This document shows positions 23,598 to 31,762 of a stretch of 35,149 bases of DNA, piece after piece. Made by a program: the position numbers and the translations under genes. The stretch is from an uncultured Balneolaceae bacterium. GTDB lineage: Bacteria > Bacteroidota > Rhodothermia > Balneolales > Balneolaceae. The stretch covers positions 1-35,149 of the forward strand of contig CALJMB010000312.1 in NCBI GenBank assembly GCA_937982515.1. The letters are read 5' to 3'. How positions within the stretch are numbered: the stretch's first letter is position 1; every line of letters starts with the position of its first letter. Below the pieces are notes generated by a model that saw only the letters and a list, made by a program, of their open reading frames with translations, had not been told where the DNA came from and made no database searches.

Positions 23598-26500
23598 CTA
23601 CTTAATAAGCGTCATCGGAATTGTTTGCGTGCCTTTATTAGTACTGAGGCGCAGAAAATAGACTCCACTGCTAAGGCGCCGGTTGGTGAAGGTAAATATA
23701 TGGGTCCGGGCTTCCAGCTGTTGGTCTGCGAGCACCTGAACTTCTCTTCCCAGCACGTCATAAATGGTCAGCTTTACGTTTGACGTTTCCTGCAAATCTA
23801 CCCTCAGAGTGGTAGTTCTGTTAAACGGATTGGGATAGTTCTGAAAAAGCCGTGTGGTGGGGGGGATTCTCTCGGATACCGCGAGTCCTGTAGCAGAAGG
23901 CTCAAAGGGCATTTGTTGCCGCGCATTTCTTATCTGACTGCTCAGTTCCTCGGCATCTTCTCCAAAAGCGTATACGAAACCTGCTACCACGGAAGCCTGT
24001 GGGTTCAGTGTATAAGGCCCGGATCCGGTTACAGCCGATACATCCCTGCCCGTAATTTCCGTATTGGCAACTCCCGCCCTGAGCGAAAGGCTTTTTTCCT
24101 GGTCGGTGAACCCATCATATAATCCAAAGATGACTGAATCTTGCAGTCCCGACCGTGCATTATTAATGGCAAGGATACTGGAAATGGGGCCCAGGTGGGC
24201 GGCCGCAACAAAGGGTTGGTTATTCTGATCCGCTTCATCATATATATACAGGATGCTATCTTGCGCATTGAATGAAGTGCTGTTATTTCCCGGTTCTGCG
24301 CCTATATCCCAGTCGTTAAATATTCCCAGATACATATCTTGTATCACGTTAAATTCCGAGGTGTTGGTAACCGTATATTTGAGATATACTACATTGCCAA
24401 TATCCTGATTGACAAAGGCATAGGTTTCCATATCGATGGTTGCGAAGGTGCCCGTGGAAGTGTCTGCGACAGAGAACCGGGCATATCCATCCTCATCAGA
24501 CACGGTGGCGGGAACCTCTGTCCTGAACACCTGCTCCGGCTGAAAATCTTTTGATACCTCATCAGCCGTACCCCGGACGGCATCAAACACCTTTCCATTA
24601 GCCAGCACCATCAACCCGCCTTCAAAGAGCACATTCTCATTCTCTTCCGGATCTCCCGGTATAAAACCGACTCCGGTTTCAGGGTCGCCCAATCGGGTGA
24701 ACCCAATAGTTCCGTCCCCGCCAAACGACATGGTTACGTTGTTGGCATCCATTACGTCAAACAGAATATTTTGAAATTCGAGAATGGCAAAATCGCTGTA
24801 TCCGGTGTTGGCGTCTTCAAAGTTAAGTCTGAATATGGGATAACTTTCCAGGTTAAAATCTTCCTGAACAACAAGGCCGAAGGAAACTAAAGCGGAATCG
24901 CCAGCTGCCAGGGCTCCCGGCTGCAGGGTGTTATTACTCAATGTGATGTTGCCTCCATTCAGCAATTCGACATTCAGCGTAAGGTTGCCTGCAGCTAATC
25001 CGTAATTGACAATAGTTACGTGGATGAACCCCTCTTCTCCCAGGGCCAGCTTCTCTCCGTTTTGATTGAGAAATTGCACAGACTCTACCATAAGCCCGGG
25101 CATTTCGGTGTTGACTGCCTCGTAAGCATCGATTTTCCCTTTACCCAGCATGTAGACAGAACGCTGGGGGTTGCTGTTCCCAACAGAAACAGATGTTGCC
25201 CGTATCTGTGTGGCAATGCGCAGGGGAGGCCATTCATTTACATCGGGGTGCAGCGACCTTATCAATCCCGCCAGCCCCGAAACTACCGGGGTTGCCATAG
25301 ACGTACCCGAATTGGATTCAATAGCATTGCCGGTTCCCACGGTGCTTCGGATGGATGATCCGGTGGCCAGCACATCCATATTGTAGCCATAATTGGAATA
25401 GCCGGCCAACCGATCGTTCGTCTCCACGGCGCCTACTCCAAGCACATGGTTAAATGCGGCGGGATATATAACTTCGCCTGTGTTTTCGTTGCCGGCTGCG
25501 GCAACAACCAGAGCTCCCTGGCTGACAGCGAATTCAATGACGTCTTCTTCGGCACGGGACAACTCCGTCCCGCCCCAGCTACAGTTTATAATATCCGCTC
25601 CGGCCAAAGCGGCGTACAGAATACCTTCAAAACCAAAGCCGATAGCTGTAGGGTTACGGGGAGTGCCGCCCGCTTTCACGGCCATGTAGCGGACGTTGTA
25701 TCCGGCCGCATACATGCCCTGCACATTATTGGTTTCGGCTGCCGCGATACCGGCCACATGGGTGCCGTGCGAGGTTGCATCTTCTATAGGGTTATTATCC
25801 GATTCTACATTCCCCCCCTCCAGGCCTCCGCTCACCCAGAAGTTCCAGCCAAACAAGTCGTCAGCAAAGCCGTTGCCATCGGTGTCGCTGCCGGTTGTCA
25901 GCGGGGAACTCTGGTGCAGGGCATCTTCCAGGGTGATGCTTCCGTCGCCATTATAATCTTCGCCATTTTGCTGAAGGTATTGCAGCACTTCGCCGCTGGT
26001 TACCTGCCCGTTGCCATCGATATCGACATTGTCAAAGATTCCTGCGGGGATCTCATCTTCGTTAATCCACATCTTCTCATCCAGCTCCTGGTGCGTGTAG
26101 CCTACGCCGCCGTCTACAATTGCAATAATCACTTCCGGGTCGCCCTGGGTGATATCCCATGCGCGCTCAAAATCATGAAACCGCCCGTAGGCATTGCCAA
26201 CGGTATCGTTTGGTATTTCCTGCATGTGGCGGATAAACCTGGGCTCCGCATATTCGATTCCCGGCATTTTAGAAATCTTTGCCGAAAGCACAACGGGATC
26301 GGCCTTTGACAGGTAATGCACCTGGTAGATTCGGTTCAGCCCATCGGCGGGAGAAGCGTTTCCACCGGGAGTGGCTTTTGTTTTAATGTTTTGCAGAGTG
26401 TGGTTGCTTAGCAACGGCTGCATTTTTGTGGCGCCGTAACCGTCTAAAAAATCTCTGACATGCTGGTGAGGATCTACACCCGTCCTGGATCGGGCTGCCC

Positions 26501-26633
26501 GCAGTTGCTCATCCGTTTCAAACTTTATCATAATCGTATTGGGGAAATAAGATGGCGGCTGGGCGGGAAGAAACCCGGGCCAAAGAGCCAGGAATATACA
26601 CAGGGTTGTAGTAAGGAAAGCTAAGTGATTCAT
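23598..26633 (-). CDS. Secreted subtilisin-like serine protease with T9SS-type sorting domain
   Basis: This 1011-aa exported S8 peptidase has a signal peptide (about 1-24) and a prodomain (about 30-140). The catalytic triad is Asp174 (IAIVDGG), His289 (SHGTHVAGI) and Ser445 (NSGTSMATP), with oxyanion Asn382. Between Asp and His are two canonical EF-hand loops, D204-E215 and D226-D237, and a third calcium-type loop at D250 (DTDGNG), which is unusual. After the protease come beta-sandwich-like regions (about 510-900). The C-terminal sorting domain begins near 925 with LFQNYPNPFN and ends SSGVYFLRLSTN, the type A signal for type IX secretion. It should be active outside the cell. No neighbouring gene explains its target. 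Confidence 0.94.
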   Translation of the reverse strand: MNHLAFLTTTLCIFLALWPGFLPAQPPSYFPNTIMIKFETDEQLRAARSRTGVDPHQHVRDFLDGYGATKMQPLLSNHTLQNIKTKATPGGNASPADGLNRIYQVHYLSKADPVVLSAKISKMPGIEYAEPRFIRHMQEIPNDTVGNAYGRFHDFERAWDITQGDPEVIIAIVDGGVGYTHQELDEKMWINEDEIPAGIFDNVDIDGNGQVTSGEVLQYLQQNGEDYNGDGSITLEDALHQSSPLTTGSDTDGNGFADDLFGWNFWVSGGLEGGNVESDNNPIEDATSHGTHVAGIAAAETNNVQGMYAAGYNVRYMAVKAGGTPRNPTAIGFGFEGILYAALAGADIINCSWGGTELSRAEEDVIEFAVSQGALVVAAAGNENTGEVIYPAAFNHVLGVGAVETNDRLAGYSNYGYNMDVLATGSSIRSTVGTGNAIESNSGTSMATPVVSGLAGLIRSLHPDVNEWPPLRIATQIRATSVSVGNSNPQRSVYMLGKGKIDAYEAVNTEMPGLMVESVQFLNQNGEKLALGEEGFIHVTIVNYGLAAGNLTLNVELLNGGNITLSNNTLQPGALAAGDSALVSFGLVVQEDFNLESYPIFRLNFEDANTGYSDFAILEFQNILFDVMDANNVTMSFGGDGTIGFTRLGDPETGVGFIPGDPEENENVLFEGGLMVLANGKVFDAVRGTADEVSKDFQPEQVFRTEVPATVSDEDGYARFSVADTSTGTFATIDMETYAFVNQDIGNVVYLKYTVTNTSEFNVIQDMYLGIFNDWDIGAEPGNNSTSFNAQDSILYIYDEADQNNQPFVAAAHLGPISSILAINNARSGLQDSVIFGLYDGFTDQEKSLSLRAGVANTEITGRDVSAVTGSGPYTLNPQASVVAGFVYAFGEDAEELSSQIRNARQQMPFEPSATGLAVSERIPPTTRLFQNYPNPFNRTTTLRVDLQETSNVKLTIYDVLGREVQVLADQQLEARTHIFTFTNRRLSSGVYFLRLSTNKGTQTIPMTLIK

Positions 26634-26788
26634 TATCAGCGTCTTGTATGTAGAAGTGTGTGCAACTCAGACTCTTTAACGGCATTCAAAAGGGGCAGGT
26701 TCCAGAGAATGGGAAGTGACGGGTAAAATGAAGCCATATCCACATAGTATCGGCCCTGTAACACCTACAACCCCTCTCCGGGCGCCGG

Positions 26789-26920
26789 AGAGCCTTGCTC
26801 CGAGACTCTGAGAGCCTTGCTCCGCCGCTCTGTAAGCCTTGCTCCGTCACTCTGTAAGCCTTGCTCCATCACTCTGTAAGCACTGCTCCGTCACTCGGAG
26901 AGCCTTACTCTGAGGGTCGG
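26789..26920. repeat. 22-bp tandem repeat, six copies
   Basis: Six back-to-back 22-bp units start at 26789, 26811, 26833, 26855, 26877 and 26899. The shared core is AGCCTTGCTCCG followed by an ACTCTG-like end; units 3 and 4 differ at one base, and the outer units are more diverged. The period is not a multiple of three, and no reading frame is supported. Confidence 0.9.
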
Positions 26921-26953
26921 AGAAGGTGAGGGGGGGTGGAACTGAGCTATTTA

Positions 26954-26983
26954 GGCGCTCCGGTTTTTAAGCCGGAGATCGCC
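26954..26983. repeat. Palindrome with CTCCGG/CCGGAG stem
   Basis: GGCG-CTCCGG, loop TTTTTAAG, CCGGAG-AT-CGCC forms a 10-bp stem with two unpaired bases. It has the form of a REP-like hairpin. Confidence 0.6.
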
Positions 26984-27020
26984 ATGAACCATCTTAAGAC
27001 GGGACTACAGCCCTTTCCGC

Positions 27021-27053
27021 ACTGATCCGATCACTCGCAGTGCCCGGATCGGT
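27021..27053. repeat. Palindrome after the membrane protein gene
   Basis: ACTGATCCG (27021-27029) pairs with CGGATCGGT (27045-27053) at eight of nine positions. A smaller CACT-CGC-AGTG hairpin lies inside. It is 16 bp past the stop at 27069 but lacks a T-tract, so a role in termination is uncertain. Confidence 0.6.
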
Positions 27054-27068
27054 TGGAGGGGCACTTAT

Positions 27069-27530
27069 TTAATTCTTACTCAGCTTGTCATGAGGCCTTT
27101 TCAGATCTTCCGGCAGGCCTTTCTCCTGCTCTTCATACATCTGCCGGATAAGAACCTCACGTTTTGCAATTCCTTTCTTAATTCCAGCATATGTTCCCAG
27201 GAGAACCCCAAAGAGAATGGTTAAGGTAAAGAGGATCAGGCTTCCGCCGAGTTCTTCATCTTTGGTAAAAATCCACAACATTGTGGGAACTGTGATGAGA
27301 AATGACATCAGGTAGTTTACAGCCGGCGGCTTATAGGATTTCATGGTAAAACGCCGGTTGATTCCATAGCCCAGATTAAAATAAATAAAACCGTACGCCA
27401 GGAGCACAAAATGCCCTGTTAAACCCGGTTCATTTACAAAACGAAGGAATTTGTGGGTTAAGATGATAAGTAGCAATCCGATGACAATAGTACCGGTTAG
27501 GTACGTAAACAGGCGCTGCCATTGGTCCAT
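27069..27530 (-). CDS. Unrecognised four-helix membrane protein
   Basis: I do not recognise this 153-aa protein. It has four hydrophobic segments, at about 10-28, 40-57, 70-90 and 94-116. The second is followed by the polar GYGINRRFTMKSY loop, and the protein ends in a charged tail of about 35 residues (EQEKGLPEDLKRPHDKLSKN). There is no signal peptide or catalytic motif. It lies about 115 bp downstream of the EnvC-like gene on the same strand, with a palindrome after its stop. Codon use looks like its neighbours. It is a real gene by length and clean membrane topology, with unknown function. Confidence 0.75.
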   Translation of the reverse strand: MDQWQRLFTYLTGTIVIGLLLIILTHKFLRFVNEPGLTGHFVLLAYGFIYFNLGYGINRRFTMKSYKPPAVNYLMSFLITVPTMLWIFTKDEELGGSLILFTLTILFGVLLGTYAGIKKGIAKREVLIRQMYEEQEKGLPEDLKRPHDKLSKN

Positions 27531-27645
27531 AGATATGAGATTTAGTATTAAATATTCAGGGGGGTTAAATATCGGAATTAATAACCGAAGATATTTGGAA
27601 TTCCGTATTTGGTGGCCATAAGTAATACGCAGTACGAAGCTGGCG

Positions 27646-29106
27646 TCACTTTTCCACGATCCAGTCTTCGGGATCTAAATTGGTGTTGTTTTCTCTTACC
27701 ATGAAAAAGACCGACTCGCCCCGGGCAGAATTCTCGTCGCCAGCCAGTCCGATGATTTCTCCTTCCGAGAGATGGGCCTGTTCGCGTGTCAATACCCGGC
27801 TCAGATTTCCATAGGCAGTGAAAAACTTGCCGTGTTTTACCACCACTACGTCACCGAAACCGGTCATGGGCAGTATAGCAATTACTAAACCGTCATGAAT
27901 AACCCGAACCGGATCCTGGGACTTTGTAACGATTTCGATGCCCAGATTTGGAGTTATAGTGCCATAGATAGGATGCCGGCGGCGTCCGAAACGCTCGGAG
28001 ATGGTGCTGCTGTCTACAGGCCAGGGCAGCTTTCCTTTGGCGGCGGCGAAAGACTGTTCAATTTCACTCAGGGTTGCCTCATCCATAAAGCCCGCACTGG
28101 GAATGGGTTTTGAATACCGGGCTACCTCACGCGCCCGCTCCTCCTCATCGACAATGGCCTGTGCCTCGGCCAGTCTTTGCCTGCGTGCTTCTTCCATGCG
28201 CCGGATACGCGCTTCCTGCTCTTTACGAACCCGCTCTTCTTCCAGGATAAGAGAAGTGAGTACATTATTGAGTTTATCTTTTTGCCTTTGCACTTCCCCC
28301 AGTCTTTCCTGAATCTGCTGGCGGTCGCTTCGCAGAATAGCAACATTCTTTTCCTGCATGCGCCTCTTCTCTATCTGCTCCTCTTTCTCTGCCTGGATTT
28401 CGGCGAGTACCGCCTTGTTCTTTTCTTTGCCTTGTTCAAGCTGCTCTTTATTCTGAACCAGCCTTTGGCGGGTCTCCTTTAACTGCCGGGCCTGATCCTG
28501 ACGGTACGTCTCGAACTTATCCAGGTAGTGAGAACGAACCAGCATCTGGTTGATGGAAGCCGAAGACATGATCAGGGCCAGTTGCGAAGCGCGGCCGTGT
28601 TTGTATACATAGCTGAGCGTTTTCTCGTATCGTTCGGTCAGCTCCTTCAGCTGTTGTTCATTTTGGATGATTTCGCGCGCGGTTAACGATATTTCTTCCT
28701 GAATTTGCTGCTGCTCCAGTTCCAGCTTAGAAATTTTCTGCTCCTGAAGCGCTATAACACGCTTGAGATTTTCATACTGTCTGAGCAGGCGGTCGTATTT
28801 CTGTTCGGCTAAATTCAGCCGTTCCTGGAACTCATCAATCTGGTTGTTAAGCTCTATGATTTCAGCGCGCGTATTCCTCTGTTTCTGGATGATCTCTTCC
28901 CGCATCTTCTTATAATCCTGTCCTTTCGCAGGAGTAATGGAACACAAAAGGAGAAACATAATGCTGAAAGGCACTATCCAATACTTCACCGGTATGTTTA
29001 TCGGTTGGATCAGATCACTGAGGGAGAGAGCAGGACGATGATAAGCCGGAATCCAACAGCCTTGCTTTAAGAGGTAATATTTTTTCGTGTTACTAACCGT
29101 TTGCAT
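27646..29106 (-). CDS. EnvC-like murein hydrolase activator (degenerate LytM/M23)
   Basis: This is a periplasmic coiled-coil protein with a C-terminal LytM domain, as in EnvC, which activates septal amidases rather than cutting wall itself. A hydrophobic signal segment (about 42-60) precedes a very long coiled coil (about 65-325, rich in E, Q, K and R). The LytM domain covers about 360-486. The usual zinc ligands are missing: HxxxD is replaced by NLGIE, YAHL by YGNL, and the LHFE histidine by Phe. The long N-terminus is suspect; GTG at 28989 would give a clean signal peptide (MKYWIVPFSIMFLLL). It follows the DUF4292 gene by 29 bp. Confidence 0.88.
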   Translation of the reverse strand: MQTVSNTKKYYLLKQGCWIPAYHRPALSLSDLIQPINIPVKYWIVPFSIMFLLLCSITPAKGQDYKKMREEIIQKQRNTRAEIIELNNQIDEFQERLNLAEQKYDRLLRQYENLKRVIALQEQKISKLELEQQQIQEEISLTAREIIQNEQQLKELTERYEKTLSYVYKHGRASQLALIMSSASINQMLVRSHYLDKFETYRQDQARQLKETRQRLVQNKEQLEQGKEKNKAVLAEIQAEKEEQIEKRRMQEKNVAILRSDRQQIQERLGEVQRQKDKLNNVLTSLILEEERVRKEQEARIRRMEEARRQRLAEAQAIVDEEERAREVARYSKPIPSAGFMDEATLSEIEQSFAAAKGKLPWPVDSSTISERFGRRRHPIYGTITPNLGIEIVTKSQDPVRVIHDGLVIAILPMTGFGDVVVVKHGKFFTAYGNLSRVLTREQAHLSEGEIIGLAGDENSARGESVFFMVRENNTNLDPEDWIVEK

Positions 29107-29135
29107 CAAGCGTTCTTACTATTCATTACGTTAGT

Positions 29136-29900
29136 TTATTGACTATAAACAGTGATATGATCCGGAAGTTCTATGGTCGGTTCTTCCAGCTCGGGATTAA
29201 TTTCCAGAGAACGGATCATTAAAGCCACCCGGGATTCTTCATCAGAGCTAAAGATAGTGATTCTGCGGGGAAGCCTGAACCCGTTGACTTGCCCGTAAGC
29301 TTCATAAATAATTTTTGAATAGGCCAGTGTAGAAGAGGCAGGCTGCTGAACCTGGCGGATGGTAAAAGTTTCTTTATCGATAAACAGACGGGTACCGGAT
29401 GTGAGTACTATCAGATAGTGTTCCTGGTTTTCAAGCATAGTTTGAACGTCTTCGCTGCTGACTGTGAAATTCAGAAGCGTTAATATGTTCAGCGAAGCCA
29501 GATTGTCAATACGGTTCAAATTACCTTCCCTGATGGAAACCTTCCGGGCATATTTGTCAATTTTATTATAAATAAGAAGTGAATCCCCGTCGGTTAATAG
29601 CTCTCCTCCTTCAATGCCGATGGCATTTTGTACAGCTACCAGGCTTCGCTCGCGGTTGCCTGAGAAACTCAGCGATACCCGTTCGGTGTTGCCGGGCTCA
29701 CTTACAATGGCTCTGCCCTTACCCTTGATTGTGGAAAGCGTATCGTCATAATCGGGCAACCTTGATATCACCGTTTCTACACCGTCCGAAGAGGCTTTGT
29801 AACCGTCTTCTTTAAGAATTTTTGTAGAGGAACAGGCAGAAATAGCTAATAGAAATAAACATGCTGCTGAAATATTCTTCAGGAGATAAACTGTGTTCAC
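29136..29900 (-). CDS. DUF4292 lipoprotein (LolA/LolB-like fold)
   Basis: This is a lipoprotein with a lipobox ISAC and acylated Cys23. The rest resembles the DUF4292 family, proposed to adopt a LolA/LolB-type half-barrel that binds lipid tails, as in lipoprotein delivery to the outer membrane. Supporting parts are TIKGKGRAIVS and LSFSGNRERSLVAVQNAIGIEGGELLTDGDSLLIYNK, which match the way LolB-like strands begin. It overlaps the upstream TPR gene by 4 bp (ATGA), and the EnvC-like gene follows. This three-gene order recurs in Bacteroidota-like genomes, to my knowledge. A direct role in lipoprotein transport is inference. Confidence 0.82.
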   Translation of the reverse strand: MNTVYLLKNISAACLFLLAISACSSTKILKEDGYKASSDGVETVISRLPDYDDTLSTIKGKGRAIVSEPGNTERVSLSFSGNRERSLVAVQNAIGIEGGELLTDGDSLLIYNKIDKYARKVSIREGNLNRIDNLASLNILTLLNFTVSSEDVQTMLENQEHYLIVLTSGTRLFIDKETFTIRQVQQPASSTLAYSKIIYEAYGQVNGFRLPRRITIFSSDEESRVALMIRSLEINPELEEPTIELPDHITVYSQ

Positions 29901-31621
29901 GGGCTACCTAATACTTTTTCTTTGAGATATGTTCTGGAACTGTCTTTTTGCAAGGCTTTTTGCCACCAGTTCTGAGCATTTTGAGGCTGGTTAAGTTTAT
30001 CCATTACATCGCCCATATGTTCCAGCACCTCTGCACTGGCCTGGCCGGTATCGATAGAGGCCTGAATGTACTTTCTGGCTTTTTCATACTCTCCCTGGTG
30101 GTAATACACCCATCCTGCCGTATCCAGATAAGAAGCGTTGTCCGGGTCTATCTCCAGTGCTTTCAGCACCATAGCCTCCGCTTTATCCAGTTCCCTGGCC
30201 TGAAGGGAAAGAAAATAAGCATAGTTGTTGAGTACAACGTCGTTCTGAGGATCCAGTGCGAGGGCATTTTCATAGGCTTCGAAAGCTTCTTCCCAACGTT
30301 TCGTCCCGGAAAGCGCATCGCCCAGAGAGCTGTAGATAGCAGACTTCAGAGGCTTGCGGGCAGGAAGTACAGAGGCACTATTAAGCTTTTCAGCCGCCTC
30401 TGCGTTAAAACCTTCGGCAAGATAGGCATTCCCCCAGAAATAGAGGATAAACGGATCCTGCGGAATGTGTTCAGCCGCTTGTGCCCCGATCTCCATAGCT
30501 TCCCTATACCGGCCTTCCATAAGCAGCAGTTGAAGACGCTGCCTCCATGCTGTATCATTGGAAGGCATAAGGGTATTGGTTTTTGCTAATGCCTGAAGCG
30601 CTTTCTCATTATCCTGCGACGCCGCATAAAAACTGGCAGCTAAAACATGAGCCTGTGGAAACTCAGGTTCCTCTCTGGCAAACTGGTCCAGCAGGTCCTG
30701 TGTTTCTTGTTTTAGCTGAGTGTTAGAAGGTTCCTGTTGGTATCGGGACAGCAAATATTGGGCTACAGTCAGCTTGGCATCCGCTTGGATGATAGGATCT
30801 GTAATGACACTTGTCAGTAGCGTGCCCACGCTATCCCATTTGGCTTCACCGACAAAAATATCCGCCAGCTTAATTAACGTCTTGGGATCCCTCTCATTTT
30901 TTTTCAATGCTTTTTTAAGGATAGACTTTGCTTCGCCGGCCTTTCCCATTTCCAGATAGTAGTTGCTGATGAGCTGCATGGTAGACAGGTTATCCGGATC
31001 GAGCTCGGAAATTATCTGAAGCTGAGTAAGTACGGAATCGCGCATGCCCAGGCCCTCAAAATTACGCATTATTTGAAGATGGATATTGATATCGGGTCCT
31101 GTGTGTTTCAGCAGCCTGCGGTATATTCTATTAGACTGGAGCGGTTTTCGGTGAGAGGCATATGTCTGGGCCAGTTCATAAAGCACGTCAGTGGCGCGGG
31201 GGTGATACGTTAACGCTGCTTTCAATTCTTCAATTGTAGCCTGATTCCTGCCTGCACTTCTGTAGATACTCGCCAGCTTTAAACGGTACCACTTATTTTC
31301 AGGTTCCAGGTTGGTTGCCTGTTTTCCATAATAGGCTGCATTGGAAAGATCACCAATCTGCAGATAAGCATCAGCCAGAGCATAATTGACCCCTGCATGC
31401 CCGGAGAGTTTGAGATAGGCAGTTGACAATAAATCTAACGCCAGCTGGTAGTCGCTGTTTTCAAACGCTTCAAGCCCTTTAATATAGGCTGTTTGTGCCT
31501 CAATCAATTCCTGTTCAGAAAGGCCCGAAATGTCATCAGTCTGCCACTCTTGGGCAAAAGTGGCAGAAGACACTACAGAAAACAGAAAGGTCAGCAATAT
31601 GGGAAGCAATCGGTGTAGCAT
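29897..31621 (-). CDS. Exported multi-TPR protein
   Basis: This protein of about 574 aa has a signal peptide (MLHRLLPILLTFLFSVVSSATFA, about 1-24) and then TPR units over almost its whole length, with ten or more helical pairs. Clear ones read AYENALALDPQNDVVLNNYAY and GEYEKARKYIQASIDTG. It is probably a periplasmic scaffold. I choose ATG at 31621 because it gives a normal signal peptide; the frame stays open to ATG 31660, which would add 13 residues. Its stop overlaps the DUF4292 start (ATGA), showing one operon with the DUF4292 and EnvC-like genes. The partner proteins are unknown. Confidence 0.85.
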   Translation of the reverse strand: MLHRLLPILLTFLFSVVSSATFAQEWQTDDISGLSEQELIEAQTAYIKGLEAFENSDYQLALDLLSTAYLKLSGHAGVNYALADAYLQIGDLSNAAYYGKQATNLEPENKWYRLKLASIYRSAGRNQATIEELKAALTYHPRATDVLYELAQTYASHRKPLQSNRIYRRLLKHTGPDINIHLQIMRNFEGLGMRDSVLTQLQIISELDPDNLSTMQLISNYYLEMGKAGEAKSILKKALKKNERDPKTLIKLADIFVGEAKWDSVGTLLTSVITDPIIQADAKLTVAQYLLSRYQQEPSNTQLKQETQDLLDQFAREEPEFPQAHVLAASFYAASQDNEKALQALAKTNTLMPSNDTAWRQRLQLLLMEGRYREAMEIGAQAAEHIPQDPFILYFWGNAYLAEGFNAEAAEKLNSASVLPARKPLKSAIYSSLGDALSGTKRWEEAFEAYENALALDPQNDVVLNNYAYFLSLQARELDKAEAMVLKALEIDPDNASYLDTAGWVYYHQGEYEKARKYIQASIDTGQASAEVLEHMGDVMDKLNQPQNAQNWWQKALQKDSSRTYLKEKVLGSP

Positions 31622-31762
31622 AGCGATTTTTATATTTCGTAATAACCCGAACGATATCATTCAGTGAATAGTACAACAATTTGCGGGATGATTCACGCTA
31701 AAGCTATTGAATCATTGAGTGGTTGAATCATGGGCTCAATCTCTCCATCTTATATCTTTCAA

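Larger units (their letters stand above)
26634..27068. other. 435-bp gap holding a minisatellite and palindromes
   Basis: No gene is visible between the subtilase and the membrane protein gene. The gap contains a six-copy 22-bp tandem array (26789-26920) and two larger palindromes (26954-26983 and 27021-27053). The subtilase promoter should lie at its left end, but no perfect TAnnTTTG box is seen there. Confidence 0.7.

Noticed and set aside
25446..26309. 287-aa plus-strand open frame opposite the subtilase
   Set aside because: It lies wholly within the conserved catalytic domain of the subtilase on the other strand and has no domain of its own.
26789..26920. CRISPR array
   Set aside because: The 22-bp units are directly adjacent with no unique spacers, and no cas genes are nearby.
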